Source: Polyodon spathula
Taxonomy: Eukaryota > Chordata > Actinopteri > Acipenseriformes > Polyodontidae
DNA length: 64,000 bases
Reading direction: 5' to 3'
NCBI RefSeq assembly: GCF_017654505.1
Contig: NC_054545.1
Span: forward strand, 10,860,427 to 10,924,426
Position numbers and translations under genes: made by a program. The notes below the pieces were generated by a model that was given only the letters and a program-made list of their open reading frames with translations, was not told the DNA's origin and did not search any database. Positions 37,627 to 49,960 of the stretch are shown here, one piece after another (the first letter of the stretch is position 1; the number at the start of each line of letters is the position of its first letter).

Positions 37627-39300
37627 GTATTATTTACAGAATTTACTGGAGGTTAAAAGACATTCATTAAAACATCTACAGTATACTTTAGGTTTGGTTT
37701 CTTACCAACACCCAAGCAAAAGGATACCAATATAACATTTTAAGGATAGGCAATAATGTGATATTGTTTGAAAACATTATTTATTTTTTGTGCCCTGTTG
37801 CATTATTAACAGGGTAACTATATAGCATTCAATACTGGTAAATATGAATAATACCAAAAGAAACTATGTAAAATACAACAAATAACGTTTTGACTAGAAG
37901 TCTTTCTCAGTGATTAAAGACATGAGAAAGGCTGAAGCCTTATGTTACAGGCAGCGGCCGACATGTTGCCCTTATTTATGTGTGACAATAACAAGAGCAT
38001 GAACAATATACCATATCAAGGACAATTCAAACCAGGATTGCATATTTTTATTTTTTTGTTTCTTTAATTGAATACACCAGTCATAATATCCATTATTTTT
38101 AGGTACTTCATGTAGATTACTTACGTTTGTTGCCTTTGAACCTTAATATCAAACATGACTGTTTCATAACTGTCATGTCTTATTAGGTAGCTGTTACATC
38201 CTGGTTTGTCTATAGAAAGTACCATATTATACACAGTAATTATCTGTGGGCAGAGAAAAAAAAAGAATGTAAAATTTAAATTGTGCAGATGTAATGTTGG
38301 AAAATCACACAATTTTCACTGCCTGCTTTTCAAGATATTTCAGATGTCATATTGCAGGGATTTTAACAGGGTGCAGATTTTGGTTCTTCACATATAACTA
38401 AAGGTTTAGATTGTTATATTTCAAATGTTGTTCTTTTAACATTCTGTAGTTCTGTAAGGGTCTGAACTTTCCAGTAGATCATATGTATACATGAATATGG
38501 ATTTAGAATATATTAAATATATATTTAAACATTATTAATTGCAGTTCTTTTTGCAGAATAAATGAAGTTAAATCAGAAAATACCACATATTCAGTTATCA
38601 GGAAAAGCAAAGTAGACATTGATTAGATCTATCCTGTCAATATCCCTATAGTGATAAATGGAAGAATTAGATAATAAGGTTTAACCGTTTATGTGATTAG
38701 TAGGGTGCCAGAGGAGATAAAGGCTTCTTTGAAATATTTTAAAGCGCCTATCAATAAATGAAAATTACCAATCTGTGTTTAGCATACCATTTCAATAGAT
38801 AGTACCCCAAAGGCTTGCATCATCAGTTAAATTACCTTAATATGTGACTGGTTGTCTCCAGTAAGATATATCATCTTGCAAAGGGCAGGTCCAGTCTCTG
38901 AGGTTCTTTATAAGAAAACTTTAATCCTCTTTTAATCTATGCACAAGCCTTATTGAGTATTTTTTGCTTCCAGTTGCAAATGCCCAATGTCACATTTTGA
39001 GAATAACTTGAACCTGTACTTATCTTGTGTATATAAACAAAAGGGTGAATCATTTATAATAGAACAAGAGACACAGCTGCTGAAACCAACCTGTCTGTAA
39101 GCTCAATACATGGTAAAACATGCTCACACAGGGTTAACTAAAATTGCAAAGGTGTTTCTTCTTGCAGACATTTTAAAAGTTTTTTTTGTAAGACATAAAC
39201 ACCGAAAATGATGAGGCAAAGTAGCAGGGGTAGCAGGTGGGTCGGATCGGTTTGTTATTTTGACTGAGTTTCTTTATTCCTTTACATTCACATTATTAAT
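36421..39300. other. AT-rich intronic sequence, no recognised feature
   Basis: It holds a short CA run (37545-37561), a long poly-T tract (37597-37625) and otherwise ordinary AT-rich sequence. Confidence 0.5.
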
Positions 39301-39690
39301 AAGACTACTATGTTCTTGGTGTGGTTTCGTTTAAAATCCATTCTGCTAGGCCTATCATGTCTCACAATAGCTGGCCTTTGCGTGCCCTTTGGCGGAATCA
39401 GTTTCTAAATATCCTGTTTATGATCCCTTTTCTGGCACTTTTTATTTGCCTGCCAAGAACTGTAGCCAGATGCAGAGAAGAAGGGGCTTGTAAAACTTTC
39501 AAGACACTCGCAGTTTTGCAGATATCGTCTTGCACTGGCCTTGAGATGGCCCTCCATTTCAAGCCCTAAAAATAAACACCTATTAATCACCAAATGGCAA
39601 CCTGCGCTGACCAGCGCTTTGACTGCTGGGGCCCCCAACCTAACCTTCCTCAATAGCTTGTCTCATAGTCTGTCACCCAGGATAAGAAAC
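39301..39690. other. Candidate conserved noncoding element
   Basis: GC-balanced unique sequence. It includes CTGGCCTTTGCGTGCCC, CACCTATTAATCACC (homeodomain-like ATTAATCA) and CTGCGCTGACCAGCGC, a short inverted repeat. Overlapping 82-codon frames exist on both strands but lack splice sites and recognisable domains. Confidence 0.35.
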
Positions 39691-40204
39691 AGTTTGCAGC
39701 CAGACATTCTTTAAAAAAAAAAAAAAGGCAGCTGTCACAAGCTAAACTAAATGTTTAAAATAACCTTACCAACGCCCCTTACAGTTGATGTCTCAGGAAT
39801 TAAACAATAAGGTATTTGTGGACAGTCTTTAGAGTAACACAAGAGATGGCTTAGTGTGATCAAAATGCGCAGTAAATGGTACCCAGCTAAAAGCAGCATT
39901 CCTTTTGCAAGGACACCACAAATTTACATTTTACATTTTCTTGGTGTCGGTTGTTCTCTCAGGTAAAAGTTTACTCTCCTAAAATGTGTAATTTTTGTCT
40001 GTGCGTACCACAAAGTGGACTATTGGGTAGTCATTTTTTACCGGGATATAATTTATTTAAAATTGAACATTTTTAAAACAGATGGCCTGGAATGACCAGC
40101 TTCATTATCCAAATGGACAAGAAACTGTTTTAAGTTATTTGATCTCTGAATTCAGGAAACAGGTAACAACTGAACCTTTATTTTGAGTAAAATATGTATA
40201 TTAC

Positions 40205-40892
40205 TGTGGCAAAGTGCCCCACCCCTGTGTGTATTTTGTGTTGTATGTTGTGTGTTAATGTTGGTGTATAGTCACTGGTACACGGGATATAAACAGGTTA
40301 GTGTTTAAAATGTATATTTGTATTTAGGCACAAGGATTGCACAGCACTTCACGTGCAAGTAAAATGTAATAATATGTGAGCACAGGGAACTGCACTTTAT
40401 TAATTCACGCGCAGTTGTACCGCGACTCCAATTGAATGATTGATTAGCAATTGAGTCTTGGTACAGCTGCATAAAAGCAGCATGTTTTCACTCACTCTGG
40501 GTTGTGTGTTCGGTGAGTCTTGTGACAGGATAGTCAAAGTGAGGAGACTCGGAGACGGAAAGTGCAGCAAATAAAATATTTTTAAATAATAATTACCAAA
40601 CAAAAAGGCACATTGGCCAAATAAACAGAACACAAAACACTGTTAACAATAAATTCTAAACACAAAATATACTCTCTCACACAGGTCTTCTCACTCTTAC
40701 AAACACTCACCAACTAACACTTCCAACACTCCCTTTTATACAGGTGCTGCAGCTAATTGGGCAATTCGCACCTATCAGCTGCAGCACCTTTCACACATTC
40801 CTCACACAAACTCATTCACTCAGATCCACACAGCAGACTCATATCCACTCTAAACACTACAAAAACACAAAGACAGGCTGCACCCTGTCACA
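40205..40892 (-). mobile_element. Solo LTR with perfect 5-bp target duplication and composite interior
   Basis: The 688-bp unit runs from TGTGGCAAAGTGCCCC to CACCCTGTCACA with ATTAC on both sides (40200-40204 and 40893-40897). Its first 12 bases equal those of the LTR at 4245. On the minus strand there is a TGTATAAAAGGGAG promoter-like box, and an AATAAAGTGC poly(A)-type signal near the end, so it is read as minus. A second TGTGACAGG boundary inside at 40509 makes 40509-40892 look like a complete smaller LTR on its own (ends TGTGACAGG and CCTGTCACA). Confidence 0.85.
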
Positions 40893-41078
40893 ATTACATA
40901 GACTTTGTTTTATTGTTTACATTTTGTACAAGGGTAAAACAAATATCTCAAAACAGCAGCAGTCCATCTCAAGCATTGTGCTTTCAGATTCTTGGCTACA
41001 TAGTGTGTTCTGTCCCATATTATCCATGTCTACAAATTCCTAGTTTGCTTTGTGGGACTGGTCATGGAACTATGAAAA

Positions 41079-41079
<1 letters not shown>

Positions 41080-41141
<62 letters not shown>
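41080..41141. repeat. (ATT)n microsatellite
   Basis: Perfect trinucleotide array of about 20 units. Confidence 0.97.
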
Positions 41142-41143
<2 letters not shown>

Positions 41144-42054
41144 ATTTGAAATTCTTGTTCCAGGGGTGATACATCTCTGCATGGATTAGGGTTTACAACC
41201 AAATAACAAGAAAATAGAAAATGTTTAGTCAAATATCTTTACGAGACAGGAACCCTGAATAACTACAAATAAACCGTGGTTCTAGAGAAGATTGATTCAT
41301 CTCTCTAATAATTCAAACATCTCACAGGGGCCTTCAGAAATGTAACCTTCTGAACAATGATCTCAGAGTTAATCCAAACCGACAGTGAAGAAGAGCCAAG
41401 TACTTTTAAAACACTTTTATTACAGCATCAGGACCTTTTTTTTTGTTTTGTTTTTAATGATAAGAACTACATGGTAATAATAATAAAGAACAGGTCTTGA
41501 TGTAGCGGAATGATCAACTTATCTGTGATTAAAAGCCTTAGTTAAAAAGAAAACAATTTAAAACCTGCAATATATTTATTATATGAAGCTTGTGTGTTTT
41601 TTGGGGGTTTTTTTATCCATTAAATAGACAATAACTGTTATCAAGATAGGCGACACTTGTGAAGCCTGTAATTTGTAATTTAATTATGCTGCGATTTTGT
41701 GAGGCTGTGTGAGACTTAATAGCAGCTTGTTATCCAAATACCTACTTTTTGTTTTGTACTTGGTGATGTGCTATCATTAAACTGCCGTATAACACCAAGC
41801 ACCTGTTCTCAACAACAAAAAAGTTGTTCAATTTGTAAGTGGTTATTAAATGTAGTGATTATAGATGCAGCTTTATTGTGATTTAGAACCAATGTGCTTT
41901 ACATTGTTGGTTTTCAATCAATCTGCTGTTTGTAAGGTAATCATTTGCATATTTTAACTTTAGAACTTTGCAGTTCCAAAGTTTACAGTTTCAATTTGCA
42001 GTATTTTTTCATAGTAAATATTAAACTGTTAAGGAATTTTAACAAATTCCATAC

Positions 42055-42196
42055 CTACCTCCTGCAGATGAGATGTTAAATCAATGTCCTATTGTAAGTG
42101 ACTCTGCATATAATGCACAGTTCTCTGCCTACCTCTGTAAAGTGCTTTGTGATGATGTTCCACCATGAAAGGCACTATGTAAAAAAAAATATATAA

Positions 42197-42262
<66 letters not shown>
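42055..42262 (+). mobile_element. SINE or L2-type tail ending in an (ATT)n array
   Basis: The sequence GATGAGATGTTAAATCAATG, then TGTAAAGTGCTTTGTGATGA and CACCATGAAAGGCACTATGT is the typical 3' tail shared by L2-type LINEs and their SINEs in fish. It is followed by A-rich sequence and then ATT repeats (42199-42262), likely grown from the tail. Confidence 0.75.
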
Positions 42263-42264
<2 letters not shown>

Positions 42265-44301
42265 AAAATAAAATGGTTGTATTTACATATAGATAAATGT
42301 AATGATTTACTTGTCTTTATATATCCGCAATCCTGTTTTATGCATGGTAATACTTACTCTTTCATGTTCATATATGGTTTGGATTTTCTGCACAAAATAA
42401 ATAATAATGCAATTTAGATACTTGTTAAACACTCTAACTGTTTGAAGAGGTTTCTAACACAGATGTTATGGAGATTGCCATATCTGTAAAATATGTCCAC
42501 CCCCCAGGTTATCTTATCTAAACGTTTAGATTCTGTTTCCATAACATTCCCATAAAAAGCATAGTGCTAGTTCCAGTCCCGGCATTAAATACAAGAAAAA
42601 AAATCAAACACTTGCAGCAACAATTCTAAACGTTCATTGCTCAGCTATGTGTGACTTTAGAGTGAACTTGTAGGGTATCTGTCAACCTTCTCTGGGTTGT
42701 TAGTTTTGGCATGTTTGCTAAAAAGATACAGCACTGTAAATCACTGATTGTAAAAAGTGTTGCAGGCACACAGTTGTTTATAACAATTGTATTCTTGGCT
42801 GAAAATAAAAGTTTTATTGTCTTACTACTGCAAAGTTTGTAATTTATGTTTTCAGTATATGTTTCTCACAGCAGAGCACCGCAAGTTAAGCGGCTTTTTA
42901 ATGAAGTACTCTCAGTAGGTGCATGTGAGGCTGATGTTGAAAACATATTGCTGTGTTTTTTAGTTGAGTTGAGTTGTGTTTTTTTTTTTTATGTGATTGA
43001 TTGTCATTACTTCTTTATGAACTCAGCCTGAAGGTCTGAACTTCCTGATGAGTTATATAGTCCACAGGGCTACTTCCTGAGCAGGTCTGGTGGGATCAAG
43101 CCGCTCTATTTAATGTCTGAGGACCTCATGTCGCAGTGCTGAGGTGATGTTATTTAAATGTTTCTTTTTTCCTCTGAAAGTTGGGACTGTTGTTGACCCA
43201 GAATCAAAGTATATAAAATTGAAAATTGTGCTAATCTTTGATGTGTCTGAGGCCTCAAAAATATTCAGACGCACCACACACAGGAAATAAAGCAGGAAAG
43301 TCTTCCTTTTAAGCAACTACCCCCAGTGAAAGAATTCCTATATGCATCATAGATGAAGCAGAAATGCATGTACCATATCTGCATTGGCATATAATCACAA
43401 TAATACCCACCACATCCTGAATTGCACCTTCTATTGAGTTTCCTGATACCCTTATAGTTTCAGAAACTGAAACAGATCACCATCCTTGCATAGTGGGAAT
43501 AGAGCCATGAGTCACTTTTCACTGTTGTACGGCAGTGGAAAAATTAAAATACATGTGGAATCTTTTAAGCTCAAACCAGTTTATTTTAATATACGTGGAA
43601 AGTTTTCTCCTGTTACTTGCTAAACTATACTGCTCAGTATGGTACTATTCTAAGCATGATTGTCAAGAGAATTTTATATTGAAAGGAAAATCAGCATGCC
43701 TTGATGGCGTACCTGATATAAATCCAATTTAAAAACTAAAATGAACATTAAACACAGCAAACTGAGAAATGTGAAATTTATGCATGTGTATGTTTTACTG
43801 TATATTGTATTTAGTATGTAGAATGTGTTTCAGGAAGGTTGAAGTTAAAATACCAAAATTCTTCAGCAAATAGGAAAGAAGGGTAGAGTGCTTCCATATC
43901 TTTTGGCAAGCATGTTAGAAGGATTACCATTGGTTCTTGGATATTAAAAGCAGTTGTGATTAAGTCCAGTTGGATAGCCCTAGTTTAATTTGCAATTCAT
44001 CTAAAAAGAACAGTAAAGCCAGAATAGTTGTGGTATTAGAATTTTCTTGTTAAAATTGTTTCTTTTAACTAAGGTGGAAATTTATAGTTACAATAATGTT
44101 TTAAAAATGCAACACAATGGACAAGACAAACTAACTTGCAGGTGAAAACACACCAGTAAACTATTTTGTTACACACCAACATTACTCTTTGAGTTTCTTA
44201 TCAAATAATTACCACAGCCATGTAAATCTGTAATGCTTACTGAAGTAAAAAAAAAAAAAAAAATACAGTGTATCTGAATAATCTCTTTCTTTATCTTGCA
44301 G
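42263..44301. other. Intronic sequence before the last CDIN1 exon
   Basis: A GC-balanced patch at about 43030-43145 could be conserved noncoding DNA. The rest is AT-rich, with a poly-A tract at 44247-44263. No exon matching the missing CDIN1 segment is visible. Confidence 0.45.
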
Positions 44302-44431
44302 GTTTGGTCCTGGATTAGTTATCTACTGGCATGGATTTATAGAGGGGCTCGACTGTCATCGTGAACATGGCATCCAAGATTGCTTTCCCTTAGACATTGT
44401 AACTTTATGCCACAGCTCAAGCCAGAGTTAG
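44302..44431 (+). CDS. CDIN1: CDIN1 terminal coding exon and stop codon
   Basis: A clear acceptor (TTTATCTTGCAG) is followed by one base that completes the preceding codon, then 42 codons and TAG. The product starts [18 protein letters not shown], continues with [19 protein letters not shown] and ends SSSQS. Human CDIN1, as recalled, ends with [18 protein letters not shown] and later FPTNIVTLCHSIA, so the match is strong. Compared with human, two residues are missing just before the CF of the CFP motif (human ILLKACF, here IQDCF), an in-frame 6-base deletion. The C-terminal tail is three residues longer. The required phase (two bases from the previous exon) does not match the one base left by the exon ending at 7732, so at least one exon must lie between or this copy is damaged. 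A 106-codon reading frame overlapping this exon and the 3' UTR is in a different frame and is treated as chance. Confidence 0.9.
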
Positions 44432-44810
44432 TGGTGGAAGAGAAGAAGGAGAGTGAATCCGGAAGCAATTTTACTTTCCTTCAGTGCAAACTACTGGCAA
44501 ACATCTGCCCTGAACTTCAGATGAACTCGTGCTGTCCAGGGTCATACAAATACCTCTTTATAAAAACATACTATGAGTTTCTGTTTAACTTCAGTCCCAT
44601 GCTTGTGCAGCAGCCAAAACTGACAGACACATCCCACTCATTATCACCAGCTCTGTCTCTGTCAAACGGTTTAGATAGCAATAATCTTTCTTCCCTCTGA
44701 ATTTTTGAAAGGAACACAAATCAATAGACTTTTTAAAGACATGGTTAATTAAAAAATAATAATAATTAAAAAGCAAATGCCAAATAAATGTTTTATTTTT
44801 TTCCTCATTT
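44432..44810 (+). other. CDIN1: CDIN1 3' UTR with poly(A) signal
   Basis: This sequence follows the CDIN1 stop codon. The first canonical AATAAA on the + strand is at 44783-44788, followed by a T-rich stretch that could serve as the downstream element, so cleavage near 44805 is expected. A second AATAAA-type signal lies near 44934. The end position is inferred. Confidence 0.55.
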
Positions 44811-47800
44811 CAGCTCAATGTAACTACTGTGGTATATGCTCTTTGTTTGAGAGATACACACATTGTAGTTTTTTAAGGTGTTAAAGCATGATTTTCCTGC
44901 TCGAGCTGAAACTTCACAGGGCTATTTTTATTAATAAAATATCTGTATTAGATGTTAAAACTGAGTCAGTTTGTATATCATTCATTGAAATTAAATGATA
45001 AAGAGTTGGTTTTTTGAGGTTAATTCTATATGTTCCTTAACTTCTACAGAGGCATTGTTAAAACTGGTTTTCCATTCAGATGCCAGTTCAAGCATCCAGT
45101 ATTTATGTTACTTTGTAAGACATTCCAACAATTCCACATCGTAACATTTTTCAGCTCTTAAAAATATGTTGACATTGCAGTTAATATTGAGGTACCCAAT
45201 CCAACAAGTTGTGTTTTGAATTGCTTTTTTTTTCTGGTTAGATTGGAAAGCTGTACAATTATACTGAGAAAAGTAACAAATGTCATATATAAGGCTTTAA
45301 ATTGCATGACACGCTCTACGAAGTTTTGATTGATGCAGTCAGCACCCCAGATAAGGTTTTGGGTCTGAGAGTAGTAAAATGTATTTTCAGGGGGTAAAAT
45401 GCAACATTGCCTTGAAGTCATGAGTAATCTTGATAAATACTGTATAGTCTTTAATGGTAATTGGGGTACGCATTTAAAAAAGAGCCTTCCATTTTAACTG
45501 CAGTGTTACTTTTACTGTACAACCACGCATGTGTTCTGCAAGGTTCTTTATTGGCTCAGCCAATTTATTTTATTTTTTTCCCTCGAGGTATGCCTGAAAA
45601 TTTAATTAAAATACTTCTTAAACTCAGTGGACATGTTAAAACTTCAATATAAAGCCATGCAGATAAATAAAATAAGGAAATTCATTTTGTTTAATATTAT
45701 AGGCACCTTTTTTTTTTAGCAGTTGCCTCTGACAATGGTTCCAGTTGAATTTGTAGCTAGACTGGAGTGTTTACACTTCAACCTGTGTAGCTTCAAATTT
45801 GTCTTATTCTTACTGTGATTGGCTGCAATGACAACAGGGCTAGCCAGAGATTGGATGTTTGTTGGTTTGTTTTTTTTCTTGTGTACAGTTTCCTAGTAAC
45901 TGAAGACATTATATTCTGGGAGATGTAGTTGTTAGTGGAAGGGGATGCAGGCAAGCTGTGCAGCAAATTTGCTATGCATGTTTCTATGCATTAAGTTTAA
46001 ATTGAGTGCATGTTTTGGGTTTTTTGATACGTAAAAATGTCAGATATGAAGCTTATCTGGACCGCTGGTTTCAGTTTTCTTCAATCTTGTACTGCTTGGA
46101 CCTGTAACTATGCAGCCATGTCTATTTTTATGAGGTAGTCTCTGGTGAGTGCTAATGGAATAAACATTGCCAAGCTAGAGAAGAGAAGTGTGCATAAAAT
46201 TGAATGATGCATTCAGTGGCTCATATAGACTTGTTCTAGAGTTATTCATAAAAAATACCTTTGCAGAAAAGAATTTTAAAAAAAACAACCTTTTATACAT
46301 GTGCCTAGTCAATTTATGATCAGCAGGATAACCTATGTAAATGTCACTGTGTGTTCATTATAATAAGCAATCTATAAATTGAGTTATTGTTAGCAGAAAG
46401 TATCATTTTCAGTGTTTCGGCAATGAAGCAAACATCAGTAGCCCATAAGTAGTGACAGAAAAAACCAAAGGAAAGCAAAGATGGTTACATTTTGGATTTG
46501 CATGCACGTTCTAATGATGTGATGCTGTTTTAAAACTTTGGATTTGTGCACTAATCTTGGAAAATGACCATGTTTTTGTCTACAAGTGTTTCTGGTGCAA
46601 GGTTTTAACATCAGTTATCTGTTGCATGCTTTGTTACCATTAAATATTTACCCTTTTTGACCACTGACACAGTCATGTTTCTGTGATGGGAGACCCTCCT
46701 ACGCAGGGTACAAAAAGGTTAGAGATAACATGTGTTCCTTGGTATGCCCCCCCCCCCCCCAGACTGTTACAAAAAACACCCTCCAGTGAATAGTAAATAT
46801 GATGTCATGGCTTATTATTAAAATGCACGCACAACATTTTTGTACAGTTTCATGGTCAGAAAAAGTTTAAAGAGGGGAAAATGTAATTATGAATAAAACG
46901 GTAAACCACAGATTCAGTTCCTCTTGTGTTTTTAGCTTTCCTGCTATTGTTTCAAAGATGGCTATTACACAAAGAGCTTAGGTCAGTTACGATAAATTAA
47001 TTTCAGCACACAATGTGAAAGAAATAAATCTATTTTAGAATAAGATCAAAGGATTCCAGATACAGGAGTTTTCACTCCATTTAAAAGTAGTATAATAACA
47101 AATTGTTTTAATAGTTTTCATTTGCTCTAGTATAGGCTTATGTTTTCTTAATTACAGATTTGTCTGTATTGTTCTTGCCCTGCTGAATTGTTATTTAACC
47201 TATGTAGATAGCCTTTTACAAATGTACAAGAAGCCAATTATAATCTGTGACTTCCAGTAAGCTATTCAACTATATTGTGATTAACCTACTGTGTATATTG
47301 GTTTTACTGTGAATGGTCAATTTTGTGAAACTTAAACCCTTTTAGTGGTACAGGTCCTTCTCAAGACCTTGTTTTCTATTTAAATATTCTGTAGTTGCCA
47401 CATTGTACAACTCATATCAATATACCTACATTATTTTATGGTACATTCACATCTGCTTTATACAATTATTTCTGTAGAATTGCACTTTGCATTTTAAAGT
47501 AAGCTTGGAAGTACAAAAGTTAATGGATTAGTTCACTAACATTGCATTAAGGAACTGCTTAAAAGCGCCATGGGATTGTAACCCACTATATTCCTTCTCT
47601 GTCTTTTTTAATTACATCTGGAAAGGTGTTTATTGGGCAGATATTTGAAAAACCTTTGCTGTATGTTAAAAGTGCCAGTTCTAAACCAAGGTCCATTTAG
47701 TTTCAATGTTGATGTGTAACTGTTTAACTGAATATATGCTTTATTTTGAGATGAACATGGGTACTAAAATGTCACTCACTATTTAAGTCTCTTACCAAAG

Positions 47801-47943
47801 TGGTTTAGTATTACAAGAAATTCTTATCACGGAATACCAATTTATTATAATTTCTCTTTAAAAAAATAGAAATTAAAAAAAAAAAAACACAGAAATAAGA
47901 TTTATTTTGATATTATAAGCTAACACTGTCAAAATGAATAGCG

Positions 47944-47945
<2 letters not shown>
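44811..47945. other. Intergenic sequence downstream of CDIN1, no recognised gene
   Basis: A poly-C tract lies at 46747-46760. Short frames here lack splice context. A short GC-balanced patch at about 45720-45960 is unexplained. Confidence 0.45.

Positions 47946-48019
<74 letters not shown>
47946..48019. repeat. (AAT)n microsatellite
   Basis: Trinucleotide array of about 24 units. Confidence 0.97.
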
Positions 48020-48020
<1 letters not shown>

Positions 48021-49156
48021 GTTGTCCATTACACTATACATGTGTTTTCACAATAGGCATTCATGTCCTAGTTCTGCTAGGTGGGTTTGAAATAGGAAGC
48101 AGGGGAGTTACTTCATCTTTATCTTGCAGTCTCTAATAGACTAAGTTGATGCTAGCCAAAATGCAGTTAATTTATTTTCAGAGCACCAGTGCCAACAACC
48201 AATCTGGGCACCGGGAGGCAGTTGGCTACTGGTCTTGCCCACCTTCTTCCAGCAGGAGTTGCTGTAGAGTGAAGTACAGTTCTCCAACAGGGGTTACGTC
48301 TTTCGAGGCCAAAGTTTTAAGATGCAGCAAATGGCAGTGTTGGTAATGTGGTGCTTTTTTTTCAACGATATGGTAAACTGATATGTGAATTGCTTTTAGG
48401 TGCTTTATACATTGAAATTGATCAAATAAAGACACACCCTGAAGCAACTAAAAGTAAGCATCTTTATTAAAAGGTTCAGTTACACAATGGAATAGTTATT
48501 GTAGTGTTTCTTTAAAAAGGGGGCAGCTCTGGATAATGTGTAGGTGATGAGTGCCTGCTAAGTGATGACGGTAAGCTCAGTTGGAGAATGAAACATACTG
48601 AAGATTGATCATGTTTCGGTGTTATTTCTAGCACTGCAGTGATAGCAGAATGAACAAGCTTCCCTGAGAGTAATGACCATGGTATTCTGTATATCTCTTT
48701 TCATGTGGAACAATACATTATTTATTATAAAATAGAAATGACCAAAATAAAATAATAATGAGAGCAGTAGTAGTAGACGTAGTTAGAATAATCTAAACTG
48801 GTGACTAACGTAAACTAAAAACTGTTTGCGTGTATAAATGTTAGATTTGGAACTAGTTTAATTTTCAATTTTTTTTTTTTTTTTTTTTTTCAATTTTTCA
48901 ATCTAAAGAAAAAAAAACTTTTTCAAGTTTTGTAACTTGATTATTTTATTTTTCTCCTTTTCAGAAACAATGGTTCTAATGCCACTTTCTTGCATTCGAA
49001 CTTATCGATTTGAGTACTATTTGGTACAGGGAAGACAGTGACACTTCAAAAGTGAATTACATCAATTTTGCTTGACAATACAATAAACTTATACACTGTG
49101 TTTAGAGCTTTTCCATTCCTGCTGCTCAAAAGTACTACAAAGTTATTTGGCTGTGA
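48020..49156. other. Intergenic sequence, no recognised gene
   Basis: A GC-balanced patch at about 48190-48350 with overlapping short frames on both strands is unidentified. A poly-T tract lies at 48870-48890. Confidence 0.4.
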
Positions 49157-49167
49157 TTATTATTATT

Positions 49168-49218
<51 letters not shown>

Positions 49219-49239
49219 TAATAATAATAATAATAATAT
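49157..49239. repeat. (ATT)n joined to (AAT)n
   Basis: ATT units switch to AAT units near 49170, forming a small inverted junction of the same trinucleotide. Confidence 0.95.
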
Positions 49240-49499
49240 GTATATATTTTTTATGATTGATTGATTAAATATTTCCTATTAACTGGCTAATGTGCAGTAA
49301 GCCAAAAGGTCAGCTTGCGAGTGGCATTTGGACTTCAGCAGGCATGACCTAGTTTTCAAGTGTTGTTGCTGCAGAGCAAGGAGCCATCCTAAGTCTGCAC
49401 CATGCATGCCTGTAGAGGAATAGTAGTTGAGAGCTGGATGACAGTCTAAAGACATGATTAAAAATATGAGTTTGGAAAATGTGATCTAGGAAAAACAAA

Positions 49500-49960
49500 C
49501 TGACCCAGCACACCCTCTCTGTTGATTGTGAGAGGGCTCTCTCTTCTGATGGTAGCTGTCAGATACTTGTTATTATGGGTGCTTTAGCCTTTGATTAGAA
49601 ATAAAGGCAAACTGAAACCCAATTCTTAAACAGCAGTAAAATGGCATCAGGGCCACTAATGCTTCAGTTGCAAGTCAGTTCATCACTTCAGGCGAATCAG
49701 TCCTCTCATTCATAAATATTCTGATTTGTCAAAACAACCTCAATGATCATTTATCACAATGCAATAAATCCTGGAAAGAAATCATAACAAAGATGACTCG
49801 ATGTATAGCCCTGTCTAGTTTTAGATATGTTTCAAATGGCAGATGTGACTGGTTATTTCATTAATCTGTTGCCATGAGCAACATAATATTTTGTGTTGGA
49901 AATAAGTCAAGTCAGTAATGGGCTTGTAGAAGAGTACTTAGTTATTTCACCTTCTTTATG
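49500..49960. other. Candidate conserved noncoding element, intergenic
   Basis: A long unique block with GTAGCTGTCAGATAC (MEIS-type core), CCTTTGATTAGAAATAAAGG, CAATGATCATTTATCAC and TTATTTCATTAATC motifs. No coding potential. Confidence 0.38.

Noticed and set aside
40757..41143. Open frame ending in a poly-Tyr run
   Set aside because: It runs from the LTR into the ATT array; composition artefact.
44380..44700. 106-codon + strand open frame overlapping the CDIN1 terminal exon
   Set aside because: It is in a different frame from the clear CDIN1 C-terminus and begins inside it. It extends over the 3' UTR and shows no known domain.
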